A DNA stretch of 64,000 bases from assembly GCF_030704205.1 (NCBI RefSeq), contig NZ_CP131913.1, positions 2,790,001-2,854,000 on the forward strand, in the 5' to 3' direction. Below are positions 34,829-43,462 of this stretch, piece by piece. Source of the stretch: Halomonas alkalicola (GTDB lineage Bacteria > Pseudomonadota > Gammaproteobacteria > Pseudomonadales > Halomonadaceae). Below the pieces are notes generated by a model. The model saw only the letters and a program-made list of their open reading frames with translations, made no database searches and was not told the origin of the DNA. Position numbers and translations under genes: made by a program. Numbering within the stretch: position 1 is the first letter of the stretch; each line of letters opens with the position of its first letter.

Positions 34829-35641
34829 TTAGGCCAGTGGCCAGCTCGCGGCGCCCATAACCCACAGCCACGCGGCAATCAGCGCGAAGTGGCCGGGATA
34901 CCAGGCTAGCCATAGCCGCCGCGGCATCAGGGTGCCCAGCGGCGGCACGCGCTGTGCGGCGCCGGCGGCGAGCAGCAGTACCGCCAGACAGGTCGCCACG
35001 GTGAACGACTTGGCCATGTCCGAGGCGTTCATCTGGCCCGCCACCCACAGCGCCGGGAACGCGGCCGCAGCGGCCAGCAGGCGTGCCGACAGGTGGCTAC
35101 CGGCCTGGCTGAGGTGGTGCATGGCGAACATCAGCAGCGGGATCAGCAGCAGGCCGTTGTGGCCATACTCGACCCAGTCGCCGAGCAGGTACCAGACCAC
35201 CAGCGTGGCCGCGGCGCCCAGAGCCGTCCAGTGCGCGGCCAGCTCGCCGCGGCGTTGCCGGGTCGCCAGCTCGCGCAGCCAGGCACCGCCGGCCAGCCCC
35301 GCCGCCAGCGTGAAGCAGACGTTGAGGATCAAGGCGTCCGAGGCCCGCGGCATCATCATGTAGGGAATTTGAGCGGCGAGCCCGATGATCAGGATGCGCC
35401 GCGCATAGCGCTGCGGATTGCGGGTGTTGAACAGCCCGTGCCAGGCGACCATGGCGGCGAACAGCGGGAAGGCGATGCGGCCGATTGAGGAGCCGGCCCA
35501 GTCGAGCTGCCAACTGTCGGGCGCCACGTAGCGGGTCAGGTGATCGATGGTCATGGTCGCCAGGGCCAGCCATTGGCCCCAGGCGGTCCAGGCCGAGGCG
35601 GGTCGAAAAGTGTCGGGGACGGCGCTTGCCGTTGCGCTCAT
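34829..35641 (-). CDS. TraX-family membrane protein
   Basis: A 270-residue protein with about eight hydrophobic helices. The TraX mark is ALATMTIDHLTRYVAP near residue 30, followed by IGRIAFPLFAAMVAWHG. TraX acetylates F-pilin, but most chromosomal members have no known job and look like membrane acyltransferases. It converges on the b5/FMN gene (7 bp between stops). There are no conjugation genes nearby, so a pilus role is unlikely here. Confidence 0.82.
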   Translation of the reverse strand: MSATASAVPDTFRPASAWTAWGQWLALATMTIDHLTRYVAPDSWQLDWAGSSIGRIAFPLFAAMVAWHGLFNTRNPQRYARRILIIGLAAQIPYMMMPRASDALILNVCFTLAAGLAGGAWLRELATRQRRGELAAHWTALGAAATLVVWYLLGDWVEYGHNGLLLIPLLMFAMHHLSQAGSHLSARLLAAAAAFPALWVAGQMNASDMAKSFTVATCLAVLLLAAGAAQRVPPLGTLMPRRLWLAWYPGHFALIAAWLWVMGAASWPLA

Positions 35642-35691
35642 CGTTACCTCCGGGTTGTAGCGATGGGGGCAGTCATGTAGGAAACGTTGGG

Positions 35692-36102
35692 TCAGGCGTC
35701 GGGCCTGGGTCGATAGCGGTCGTCATCATACACCGCCAGAGGCTCGCTTCTCACGTCTTCCACCCAACTGGGCGGCTTGAGGTAGCTCCAGGCGGCGCGC
35801 ACTTGGCCGCTCGGGTCGGCGACCGCCAGCCGGCGGCGGCGATAGCCGTCGCGCTCATTGACCCGCTCCAGCCGGTCGAGTTCATCCAGGGTTGGCGAAT
35901 CGACCCGGAACAGCTCGCCCTGGACCTTGAGGCCACGGCCCAGGGCATCGACCAGCACCGGCGAGAAGCGCGGGCCGTTGAGCACCAGCGGAAAGGGCTC
36001 GCAGGTCACCGCTAAGTCGAGGAATTCTGCCTCGCCGAGGTAGCCGGCATGGTTGGCGAAGCCACGCTTGAGGGTGCCGTACACGAAGAGTAGATGGGGC
36101 AT
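35692..36102 (-). CDS. Gamma-glutamylcyclotransferase-like protein
   Basis: A 136-residue single-domain protein with the opening FVYGTLKRGFANH and a likely catalytic Glu in LDELDRLE, as in the GGCT/AIG2 fold. The family cleaves gamma-glutamyl-amines or peptides to 5-oxoproline. It is 50 bp from the TraX-like gene on the same strand. It may act on gamma-glutamyl compounds, which is interesting beside the gamma-glutamyl amine cluster starting at 36.4 kb, but it is on the other strand. Confidence 0.85.
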   Translation of the reverse strand: MPHLLFVYGTLKRGFANHAGYLGEAEFLDLAVTCEPFPLVLNGPRFSPVLVDALGRGLKVQGELFRVDSPTLDELDRLERVNERDGYRRRRLAVADPSGQVRAAWSYLKPPSWVEDVRSEPLAVYDDDRYRPRPDA

Positions 36103-36227
36103 GGGATCCTCCCGTCAGGCTGGGCCTGATCGTCCTTAAACGATACTCTGTTGCAAGACGCGGTGGGTCAAGGGCAGCTTATTCAAGGCAGGGTGATCGC
36201 AATTGCCTGTTAGCGAAGAACGCCGGG

Positions 36228-36312
36228 GGCAGGCCGACGAGGAGGTTCTACGCCATGGATGGCGTAGGTAGCGCCCAGGGATGGGTTTACAGCGCCTCCT
36301 CAAAGGCCTGCC
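36228..36312. repeat. Nested palindromic structured element in the 270-bp gap upstream of the LysR gene
   Basis: Outer arms GGCAGGCC (36228-36235) and GGCCTGCC (36305-36312), then GAGGAGG (36239-36245) and CCTCCTC (36295-36301). Inside is a 9-bp hairpin CTACGCCAT-GG-ATGGCGTAG (36248-36267) and a second small arm (about 36267-36290). Together they form a three-way-junction-like fold. It looks like a REP/BIME-type dispersed repeat or a structured RNA. No gene is seen in 36103-36372 apart from this. Confidence 0.55.
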
Positions 36313-36372
36313 GACGGATCAGTTCTGAGCGGAGCGGCTATCGGCGAGTGCTCTGAATTCAAGGACACTGGG

Positions 36373-37332
36373 ATGCGCAGCGGCTTCGGGTTTGATCTAC
36401 GCAGCATGGAAATCTTCGTCGAGACCCTGGAGCAGGGCAGCCAGAGCGCCGCGGCGCGGCGCCTGGGGCTCAAGCAGTCGTCGGTGTCCCAGAGCCTGGC
36501 CACCCTCGAGGAGGGGCTCGGCGTCAGCCTGTTCAAGCGCAACGCTCGGCCGCTGGAGCCGACTGCCGCCGGGCGCTTCTTCTACGACCGCGCCCGGCGC
36601 CTGCTCGACGAGGCGCGCAGCACCCGCCGCGAACTGGTCTCCGGCGCCTTCGGCCAGCTGCACCAGGTGCGCCTGGCGCTGGTCGACTCGCTGGCCACGG
36701 CGGTGGGCCAGCCGCTGATCGAACTGATCAAGCGCCATACCCGCGACTACACCCTGACCACCGGGCTGTCGCATATGCACAGCCACGCTCTGCTGACCCG
36801 GCATGTCGATTTCATCGTCTCTGACGACCGCCTCGAAAACTACGACGGCCTCGAGCGCCATGCGGTGCTGCGCGAGCCCTTCGTGCTGGTAGCCCCGGCC
36901 AGTTGGACGGGGCCCCTCGACAACCTGCGCTGGCTGACTCGCCAGCTCGACTTCGTGCGCTACACGCCGCAGTCGCTGATCGGCCAGGCCATCGAGCGCC
37001 ACCTGCGGCTCAACCGGCTGGAGCTGCCGGCGCGCCTGCACCTCGACAACACCTTCGCCGTGCTGCGCCTGGTCAGCGCCGGCGCCGGCTGGACCATCAC
37101 CACGCCGCTATGCCTCTTCCAGGCCGGCCTCGATACCTTGCAGGTGCGGGTGGCGCCGCTGCCGGTGGCACCGCTGCAGCGCGAGCTGACGCTGGTCGCC
37201 AGGCGCGACGAACTCGGCGACCTGCCAGCACAGCTGGCCCGCGATGCCCGCCGCCTGCTGGAGCTGCGCTTTCGCCAGGAGCTCGAGCGCGGCCTGCCGT
37301 GGCTCTCGCCACAGGTCGCGACCCAGCCCTGA
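36373..37332 (+). CDS. LysR-family regulator of the TRAP / gamma-glutamyl cluster
   Basis: A 319-residue LysR protein: HTH at about 10-70 (FVETLEQGSQSAAARRLGLK then QSSVSQSLATLEEGLGVSLF), effector domain after 95. AAGGAC precedes the ATG. It lies just upstream of and co-directional with the TRAP genes, and a LysR-type palindrome (37374-37392) sits in the gap to dctQ. I therefore infer it controls that operon in response to the imported amine. Confidence 0.88.
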   Translation: MRSGFGFDLRSMEIFVETLEQGSQSAAARRLGLKQSSVSQSLATLEEGLGVSLFKRNARPLEPTAAGRFFYDRARRLLDEARSTRRELVSGAFGQLHQVRLALVDSLATAVGQPLIELIKRHTRDYTLTTGLSHMHSHALLTRHVDFIVSDDRLENYDGLERHAVLREPFVLVAPASWTGPLDNLRWLTRQLDFVRYTPQSLIGQAIERHLRLNRLELPARLHLDNTFAVLRLVSAGAGWTITTPLCLFQAGLDTLQVRVAPLPVAPLQRELTLVARRDELGDLPAQLARDARRLLELRFRQELERGLPWLSPQVATQP

Positions 37333-37373
37333 GCCGGCGCATCGCAGCCCGCCTGATGCGCCTTGAGCGTGCA

Positions 37374-37392
37374 CTATCGATTTTTCCGATAG
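37374..37392. promoter_or_regulatory. Candidate LysR operator upstream of TRAP operon
   Basis: CTATCG-N7-CGATAG, a 6-bp palindrome containing a T-N11-A core (T at 37377, A at 37389), in the 155-bp gap between the LysR gene and dctQ. LysR regulators usually bind such dyads near -65. I could not place the -35/-10 with confidence. Confidence 0.5.
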
Positions 37393-37487
37393 CCGCGGCG
37401 TCGACGCCACCGATGCTCTTTGCCAGATCGCCAAACCGCGTCCAAGACTGACTATCACTCGATTCACGACGCGGGAATTACCCCCCA

Positions 37488-38015
37488 ATGCCAACAACAA
37501 TATGCGTCTATGTCCGCTGGGTAGAGCGGCTCACCCGTGGGGTGGGACGGCTGGTGATGTACATGATCTTCATCATGATGGGGCTGCTGCTCTACGCCTC
37601 ATTCTCGCGCTCGGTGCTCAATGCGCCGCTGCTGTGGGGCGTGGAGATGTCACAGTTCATGCTCGCCAGCTACTACCTGCTGGGCGGTGCCTATGCCATG
37701 CAGATGGGCGCCCACGTGCGCATGGACCTGTTCTATAGCCGCTGGTCGCCGCGCACCCAGGCCGCAGTGGATGCCGTCACCATCCTGTTTCTGATCACCT
37801 TCCTGGTCACCCTGCTGCTGGGCGGGATCTCCAGCACCCAGTATGCGCTGGACTACGGTCAGCGCAATCACTCCGCCTGGGCGCCGCCGCTGGCGCCGAT
37901 CAAGCTGATCATGTGCTTCGGCATCGTGCTGATGCTGCTGCAGGCCTTCGCCACCTTCTTCCGCGATCTCGGCGCCGCGCTGGGGCGTCCCATCGACGGG
38001 GAGGACACGGCATGA
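37488..38015 (+). CDS. TRAP transporter small permease (DctQ)
   Basis: A 175-residue membrane protein with four helices, typical of DctQ (SQFMLASYYLLGGAYAMQMG, HVRMDLFYSRWSPRTQA). It anchors the large subunit. The ribosome site is weak (GGGAAT). The stop overlaps the next start (ATGA). It is the first gene of the TRAP-gamma-glutamyl operon. Confidence 0.9.
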   Translation: MPTTICVYVRWVERLTRGVGRLVMYMIFIMMGLLLYASFSRSVLNAPLLWGVEMSQFMLASYYLLGGAYAMQMGAHVRMDLFYSRWSPRTQAAVDAVTILFLITFLVTLLLGGISSTQYALDYGQRNHSAWAPPLAPIKLIMCFGIVLMLLQAFATFFRDLGAALGRPIDGEDTA

Positions 38016-39331
38016 GCTATGAGATGATCGCGCTGCTGATGTTCTCGACCATGATGCTGCTGCTGCTGACCGGCCAGCGGGTGTTCGGGGTGATCGGTTT
38101 CGTCGGCGCCGCCGCGGCGCTGCTGCTGTGGGGCGACGGCGGGGTGGAGATGCCGTTCAACGCCAGCTTCGTGCTGATGAACTGGTACCCGCTGCTGACC
38201 TTGCCGCTGTTCGTATTCATGGGCTACATGCTCTCGGAGTCGGGTATCGCCGGCGATCTCTACGAGATGTTTCACGTCTGGATGGGCTCGCTCAGAGGCG
38301 GCCTGGCGATCGGCACCATCGGCCTGATGGTGGTGGTCTCGGCGATGAACGGCCTGAGCGTGGCGGGCATGGCGATCGGCGCCAGCATCGCATTGCCCGA
38401 ACTGCTGCGCCGCGGCTACGACAAGATCATGGTCACCGGGGTGATCCAGGCGGGAAGCTCACTGGGCATCCTGGTGCCGCCCAGCGTGGTGCTGGTGCTC
38501 TACGGCATGATCGCCCGCCAGCCGGTAGGCAAGCTGTGGCTGGCCGGGGCGATTCCAGGGCTGATCCTGGCGGCGATGTTCGTGATCTATATCGTGGTGC
38601 GCTGCCGGCTGCAGCCGAGCCTGGGCCCAGCGCTGCCCGCCGAGGAGCGCACCATGGCGCTGGGCGCCAAGCTCAAGCTGTTGAGCGCCGGCATCCTGCC
38701 GCTGCTGATCTTCTTCTCGATGACCGGGCTGTTCCTGATGGGCGTCACCAGCCTGGTGGAGAGTGCCGCCTATGGCGCCTTCGCCGCGACCTTGGCGGCG
38801 CTGATCAAGGGGCGCCTGACCCGTGCAGTGATCGAGGTCACGGTGCGCCGCACCCTGGGCATCAGCTGCATGTTCATGTGGATCATTCTCGCCGCACTCT
38901 GCTTCGGCGCGGTGTTCGACGGTCTCGGCGCGGTGCGTGCCATCGAGAACGTGTTCCTCGACCGCATGGGGCTCGGCCCCTGGGAGATCCTGCTGATGAT
39001 GCAGCTCTCCTACATCCTGATGGGCATGTTCCTCGACGACACCGCGATGCTGGTGATCGTCGCCCCGCTCTACGTGCCGCTGGTGATGAGCCTGGGCTTC
39101 GACCCGGTGTGGTACGGGGTGCTCTACACCATCACCGTGCAGATCGCCTACATGACGCCGCCGTTCGGCTACAACCTGTTCCTGATGCGGGCCATGGCGC
39201 CCCCCGAAGTGACGCTGATGGACATCTACCGCAGCGTGTGGCCGTTCGTGGCAATCATGGTGCTAGGGCTAGGGCTGATCACCGCCTTCCCGCAGCTGGC
39301 GCTGTGGCTACCCGAACTCTACTACGGATAA
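38012..39331 (+). CDS. TRAP transporter large permease (DctM)
   Basis: A 439-residue membrane protein with about 12 helices. Recognisable DctM segments: GTIGLMVVVSAMNGLSVAG, IQAGSSLGILVPPSVVLVLY and FLDDTAMLVIVAPLYVPL. The ATG at 38012 overlaps the dctQ stop, so an earlier frame from 37913 is rejected. It performs Na+-coupled uptake of the substrate presented by the receptor encoded next. Confidence 0.93.
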   Translation: MSYEMIALLMFSTMMLLLLTGQRVFGVIGFVGAAAALLLWGDGGVEMPFNASFVLMNWYPLLTLPLFVFMGYMLSESGIAGDLYEMFHVWMGSLRGGLAIGTIGLMVVVSAMNGLSVAGMAIGASIALPELLRRGYDKIMVTGVIQAGSSLGILVPPSVVLVLYGMIARQPVGKLWLAGAIPGLILAAMFVIYIVVRCRLQPSLGPALPAEERTMALGAKLKLLSAGILPLLIFFSMTGLFLMGVTSLVESAAYGAFAATLAALIKGRLTRAVIEVTVRRTLGISCMFMWIILAALCFGAVFDGLGAVRAIENVFLDRMGLGPWEILLMMQLSYILMGMFLDDTAMLVIVAPLYVPLVMSLGFDPVWYGVLYTITVQIAYMTPPFGYNLFLMRAMAPPEVTLMDIYRSVWPFVAIMVLGLGLITAFPQLALWLPELYYG

Positions 39332-39422
39332 GACGCGAGTATGCCCGGCGACGGGCCGCGATAACCGCCGCGAGCAAGCGGTGAACGAAGTGGTAACAAC
39401 AACAACCCAAGGGAGAAGTCTC

Positions 39423-40484
39423 ATGACCGATCACAACAGGCGCAATTTCCTCAAGAAGGCCGGGGTGGCCACCGCCGCCACCGTTGGCGCGGCCAGCGTC
39501 GGCGCGCCCTACGTCCACGCCCAGTCGAGCCCGATCCGCTGGCGCATGCAGACCTACGCCGGACCGGCGCTGGCGGCCCATGTCATCAAACCCTCCATCG
39601 ACGCCTTCAACAAGGCCGCCAACGGCGAGATGGAGATCGAGCTCTACTATGCCGACCAACTGGTGCCCACCGGCGAACTGTTCCGCGCCATGCAGCGCGG
39701 CACCATCGACGCGGTGCAGAGCGATGACGACTCGATCAACGCCCCGGTGGATGTATCGGTGTTCGGCGGCTACTTCCCGTTCGCCTCGCGCTACAGCCTC
39801 GACGTGCCGGCGCTGTTCCACCACTACGGCCTCAAGGAGATCTGGGAAGAGGCCTATGACGAGATCGACGGCGTGACCTGGCTCGGCTCCGGTTCCTGGG
39901 ACCCCTGCAACTTCGTCACCCGCGATCCGATTCGCAGCCTCGACGACCTGCGCGGCAAGCGCGTCTTCACCTTCCCCACCGCCGGGCGCTTCCTGAGCCG
40001 CTTCGGGGTGGTCCCGGTGACTCTGCCGTGGGAGGACATCGAGGTCGCCATGCAGACACGTGAACTCGACGGCATCGCCTGGGCGGGGATCACCGAGGCC
40101 TACACCGTGGGCTGGGCCGATGTCAGCAACTACTATCTGAACAACAACATTTCCGGCGCCTGGGCCGGCTCCTACTTCGCCAACAGCGAGCGTTGGAACG
40201 AAGTGCCCGAGCACCTGCAGATGCTGTTCAAGCTGTGCATGGACAATTCGCACTACTACCGGCAGCACTGGTACTGGTGGGGCGAGGCGCACTACCGCAC
40301 CACCGGCGGCAAGCTCGAGCTCACCTCGATCCCCGAGGAGGAGTGGCAGACCCTCGAAGACGAGGCGCTGGCATTCTGGGACGAGATCGCCGAGCAGAGC
40401 GAGCGCAGTGCCCGGGTGGTGGAGATACTCAAGGCGTACCGCGAGACCATGCAGCAGGCAGGGCCTCCCTACCGCTACAGTTAA
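39423..40484 (+). CDS. TRAP transporter receptor (DctP family, Tat-exported), probable ethanolamine/amino-alcohol binder
   Basis: A 353-residue periplasmic receptor with a Tat signal at the start (NRRNFLKKAGVATAATVGAA). The mature chain begins at SSPIRWRMQTYAG. GGGAGAAG precedes the ATG at 39423. The DctP fold is shown by YYADQLVPTGELFRAMQRGT and LDDLRGKRVFTFPTAGRF. The receptor gene is followed by gamma-glutamyl ligase and dehydrogenases. To my recollection a Chromohalobacter TRAP receptor of this sort was solved with ethanolamine, but I could not compare sequences here. Most DctP proteins bind carboxylates, so a keto acid cannot be excluded. Confidence 0.85.
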   Translation: MTDHNRRNFLKKAGVATAATVGAASVGAPYVHAQSSPIRWRMQTYAGPALAAHVIKPSIDAFNKAANGEMEIELYYADQLVPTGELFRAMQRGTIDAVQSDDDSINAPVDVSVFGGYFPFASRYSLDVPALFHHYGLKEIWEEAYDEIDGVTWLGSGSWDPCNFVTRDPIRSLDDLRGKRVFTFPTAGRFLSRFGVVPVTLPWEDIEVAMQTRELDGIAWAGITEAYTVGWADVSNYYLNNNISGAWAGSYFANSERWNEVPEHLQMLFKLCMDNSHYYRQHWYWWGEAHYRTTGGKLELTSIPEEEWQTLEDEALAFWDEIAEQSERSARVVEILKAYRETMQQAGPPYRYS

Positions 40485-40493
40485 GGCATGCCT

Positions 40494-40514
40494 GGGGCGG
40501 GCACTGCCCGCCCC
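40494..40514 (+). terminator. Intercistronic hairpin after the TRAP receptor gene
   Basis: A 9-bp GC stem (GGGGCGGGC / GCCCGCCCC) with an ACT loop, 9 bp after the receptor stop and 45 bp before the ligase. No T-tract. It could stabilise the abundant receptor message or attenuate downstream genes. Confidence 0.55.
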
Positions 40515-40559
40515 GCATACCTGCCGCCTAACGATCGTTGGCCCACTAAGGAAGCTGCC

Positions 40560-41939
40560 ATGAGTCAATTATCACCCCGACACATCACCCGCGCCGACGA
40601 GGCCCGCCGCCTGGTCGAGGCGCGTGGCCTGACCCACGTCAAGGTCGGCATGTTCGACATGGACGGCGTGATGCTCGGCAAGTACATGCGTCGCGACAAG
40701 TTCTTCCACGCCCTGGACGAGGGCTTCGCGTTCTGCGACGTGGTGCTGGGCTGGGACAGCAAGGATGAGCTCTACGACAACGTCAAGTACACCGGCTGGC
40801 ATACCGGCTACCCGGACGCCCAGCTGCGCATCGTCCCCGAGAGTTGCCGCGAGGTGCCAGCGGAGGGCGATATGCTGCTGTTTCTCGCCGAGTTCAGCGG
40901 CAAGGCCGAGGCGATCTGCCCACGCGGGCTGCTGCGGCGGGTGCTCGATCAGGCCAGCACGATGGGCTTCAAGGCCCATGGCTCGCTGGAGTACGAGTTC
41001 TTCATGTTCCGCGAGACCCCGGAGTCGATTCGCGACAAGGGCTTTCGCAACCTGACCCCGCTGACCCCGGACATGATGGGCTACTCGATGCTCAGAAGCT
41101 CGGTGCACGCCGAGCTCTATCATGAGCTGCTGGCGCTTTCCGAGGCCATGGACTTCCCCATCGAGGGGCTGCACACCGAGACCGGCCCCGGCGTACTCGA
41201 GGCGGCCATCGGCGTCGACGAGGCCCTCTCCGCCGGCGACAAGGGCGCGCTGTTCAAGACCTTCACCAAGGTGTGGGCGCAGCGCCGCGGCCTGATGGCC
41301 ACCTTCATGGCCAAGTGGTCGCCGGACTATCCCGGTCAGAGCGGCCATATCCACCTGTCGCTGAGCCACGCCGAGAGCGGCGAATCGGCGTTCTTCGATG
41401 CCGACAAGCCCTATGGCATGAGCGACGTGCAGCGCCACTTCGTGGCCGGGCAGCAGCAGCTGATGCCTGAGTTCCTGGCCATGTTCGCGCCGACCATCAA
41501 CAGCTACACGCGGCTGATCCCCGGCTTCTGGGCACCTACCGAGGCAACCTGGGGGGTCGAGAACCGCACCACGGCGCTGGGGGTGATTCCCGGCAGTGCC
41601 AAGTCGCAGCGCGTCGAGTATCGTCTCGGCAGCGCCGATGCCAACCCTTATCTGGCGCTGGCCGCGGCCATCGGCGCGGGCCTCTACGGCATTCAGCAAC
41701 GCCTCGAGCCGGACGAGCAGGTACGCGGCAACGCCTACGAACTCGACCACCCCGAGCACCAGGCGCTGCCGCGCACCCTGTGGGAGGCCGCCCAGCGCCT
41801 CAAGGCGTCGCAACCGGCCCGGGCGCTGTTCGGCGACGACTTCGTCGAGCACTTCGCGGCGACCCGCGAGTGGGAGGAGCGCGAGTTCCGACGCCATATA
41901 ACCGATTGGGAGTTGGATCGTTATTTCGAGATTATTTGA
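40560..41939 (+). CDS. Glutamine-synthetase-family gamma-glutamyl-amine ligase
   Basis: A 459-residue GS-like enzyme. The catalytic blocks are EYEFFMFRETPE, HTETGPGVLEAAI, GQSGHIHLSLS, ENRTTALGVI and EYRLGSADANPYLA. It lacks the obvious GlnA adenylylation region, and length and context resemble PuuA/IpuC/GlnA4-type ligases that join glutamate to an amine using ATP. The start at 40560 has AAGGAAG upstream; a longer frame from 40488 includes the hairpin. With the dehydrogenases downstream, I infer gamma-glutamylation of an amino alcohol such as ethanolamine. Confidence 0.85.
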   Translation: MSQLSPRHITRADEARRLVEARGLTHVKVGMFDMDGVMLGKYMRRDKFFHALDEGFAFCDVVLGWDSKDELYDNVKYTGWHTGYPDAQLRIVPESCREVPAEGDMLLFLAEFSGKAEAICPRGLLRRVLDQASTMGFKAHGSLEYEFFMFRETPESIRDKGFRNLTPLTPDMMGYSMLRSSVHAELYHELLALSEAMDFPIEGLHTETGPGVLEAAIGVDEALSAGDKGALFKTFTKVWAQRRGLMATFMAKWSPDYPGQSGHIHLSLSHAESGESAFFDADKPYGMSDVQRHFVAGQQQLMPEFLAMFAPTINSYTRLIPGFWAPTEATWGVENRTTALGVIPGSAKSQRVEYRLGSADANPYLALAAAIGAGLYGIQQRLEPDEQVRGNAYELDHPEHQALPRTLWEAAQRLKASQPARALFGDDFVEHFAATREWEEREFRRHITDWELDRYFEII

Positions 41940-42067
41940 GCTCGCTCAGTGCTCTGCAGAGGCAGAGCCGTTCGAAGTGATAAGCGGCGACGGGATAGCC
42001 GCGAGCCGAGTGTCGGATAGAAGTGAACTGAGCCTTGTCACTCGTTACTGGAAGGAAAGAGACGCGT

Positions 42068-43453
42068 ATGCCCATACAGAAGACGATATCTCCGGTCGAC
42101 GGCTCGGTCTACGTCGAGCGTGAGCTGGCCGATCCGGCACAGATCGACGCCACTCTGTCGCGGGCGGCCAGCGCCCAGCGCAGCTGGCGCGAGACGTCGA
42201 TCGCCGAGCGCGCTCGGCTGTGCTCGGCGATGGTCGACGCCTTCGTCGCCCGGCGCGATGAGCTCGCCAGCGAGCTGACCTGGCAGATGGGCCGCCCGAT
42301 CAGCGCCGCGGGTGGCGAAATCGGCGGCTTCGAGGAGCGCGCCAGGGGCATGATCGGCCTGGCCGAGGCGGCGCTGGCGCCGGTTCGGCTGGCCGATAAG
42401 CCGGGCTTTACCCGCTATATCACCCGCGAGCCGCTGGGCGTGTCGTTTATCGTCGCGCCGTGGAATTTTCCGTTCATGACCGCGGTGAACGCCATCGTCC
42501 CGGCGATCATGGCCGGCAATACGGTGATCCTCAAACACTCCGCCCAGACCCCGCTGTGTGCCGAGCGCATCCAGCAGGCCTTCGATGCCGCGGGCCTCCC
42601 CGAGGGGGTGTTCCAACACCTGCATCTGTCGCATGCGGCCACCGAACAGCTGATCCGCGACCGGCGGATCGACCACGTCTCCTTCACCGGCTCGGTGGCC
42701 GGCGGCGCGATGGTCGAGCGCAACGCCGCCGGCCGCTTCATTGCCACTGGCCTGGAACTGGGCGGCAAGGACCCGGCCTATATTCGCGGCGACGTGGACC
42801 TCGATGCCGCGGTGGAAGGGGTGATGGACGGCGCCTTCTTCAACTCGGGGCAGAGCTGCTGCGGCATCGAACGTATCTACGTTGATCAGGCGATCTTCGA
42901 CGCCTTCGTCGAGCGCGCGGTGGCCTGGGTCAAGCAGCTCAGGCTGGGCAACCCCAGCGACCCGGCCACCACGCTTGGCCCGCTGGTACGCCCGGCGGCG
43001 GCGGATTTCGTGCGCGGCCAGATCGAGGAGGCGGTGGCCGCCGGGGCCAGGGCGTGGATCGATCCCGGTGACTACCCGCTGTCGGTGCCGGGGAGCGCCT
43101 ACCTGGCGCCGCAGGTGCTGACCGGCGTCGACCATTCGATGCGCGTGATGCACGAGGAGAGTTTCGGCCCGGTAGTCGGCATCATGCCGGTGGCGTCCGA
43201 CGAGGAGGCGCTGGCGATGATGAACGATAGCGCCTTCGGCCTCACCGCGGCGGTGTTCACCCGCGATATGGCGGCCGGCGAGCGGTTGGCGCAGCGCCTG
43301 GAGGCGGGTACGGTGTTCACCAACCGCTGCGACTACCTCGATCCCGAGCTGGCCTGGACCGGCGTCAAGCAGTCGGGGCGCGGCTGTTCGCTGTCGCGAC
43401 TCGGCTACGAGACGCTGACCCGGCCCAAGTCTTTCCATCTCAAGCACGCCTAG
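42068..43453 (+). CDS. Aldehyde dehydrogenase (probable gamma-glutamyl-aminoaldehyde oxidation)
   Basis: A 461-residue ALDH. Cofactor segment FIVAPWNFPFMTAVN, catalytic Glu in LELGGKDPAYI and Cys in NSGQSCCGIERIY. The ATG at 42068 is preferred to a TTG at 42035 because of GGAAGGA upstream. It probably oxidises the aldehyde made by the iron alcohol dehydrogenase encoded next. A 128-bp gap before it holds a small hairpin (41951-41968) and no recognisable gene. Confidence 0.9.
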   Translation: MPIQKTISPVDGSVYVERELADPAQIDATLSRAASAQRSWRETSIAERARLCSAMVDAFVARRDELASELTWQMGRPISAAGGEIGGFEERARGMIGLAEAALAPVRLADKPGFTRYITREPLGVSFIVAPWNFPFMTAVNAIVPAIMAGNTVILKHSAQTPLCAERIQQAFDAAGLPEGVFQHLHLSHAATEQLIRDRRIDHVSFTGSVAGGAMVERNAAGRFIATGLELGGKDPAYIRGDVDLDAAVEGVMDGAFFNSGQSCCGIERIYVDQAIFDAFVERAVAWVKQLRLGNPSDPATTLGPLVRPAAADFVRGQIEEAVAAGARAWIDPGDYPLSVPGSAYLAPQVLTGVDHSMRVMHEESFGPVVGIMPVASDEEALAMMNDSAFGLTAAVFTRDMAAGERLAQRLEAGTVFTNRCDYLDPELAWTGVKQSGRGCSLSRLGYETLTRPKSFHLKHA

Positions 43454-43462
43454 GAGTCGCCG

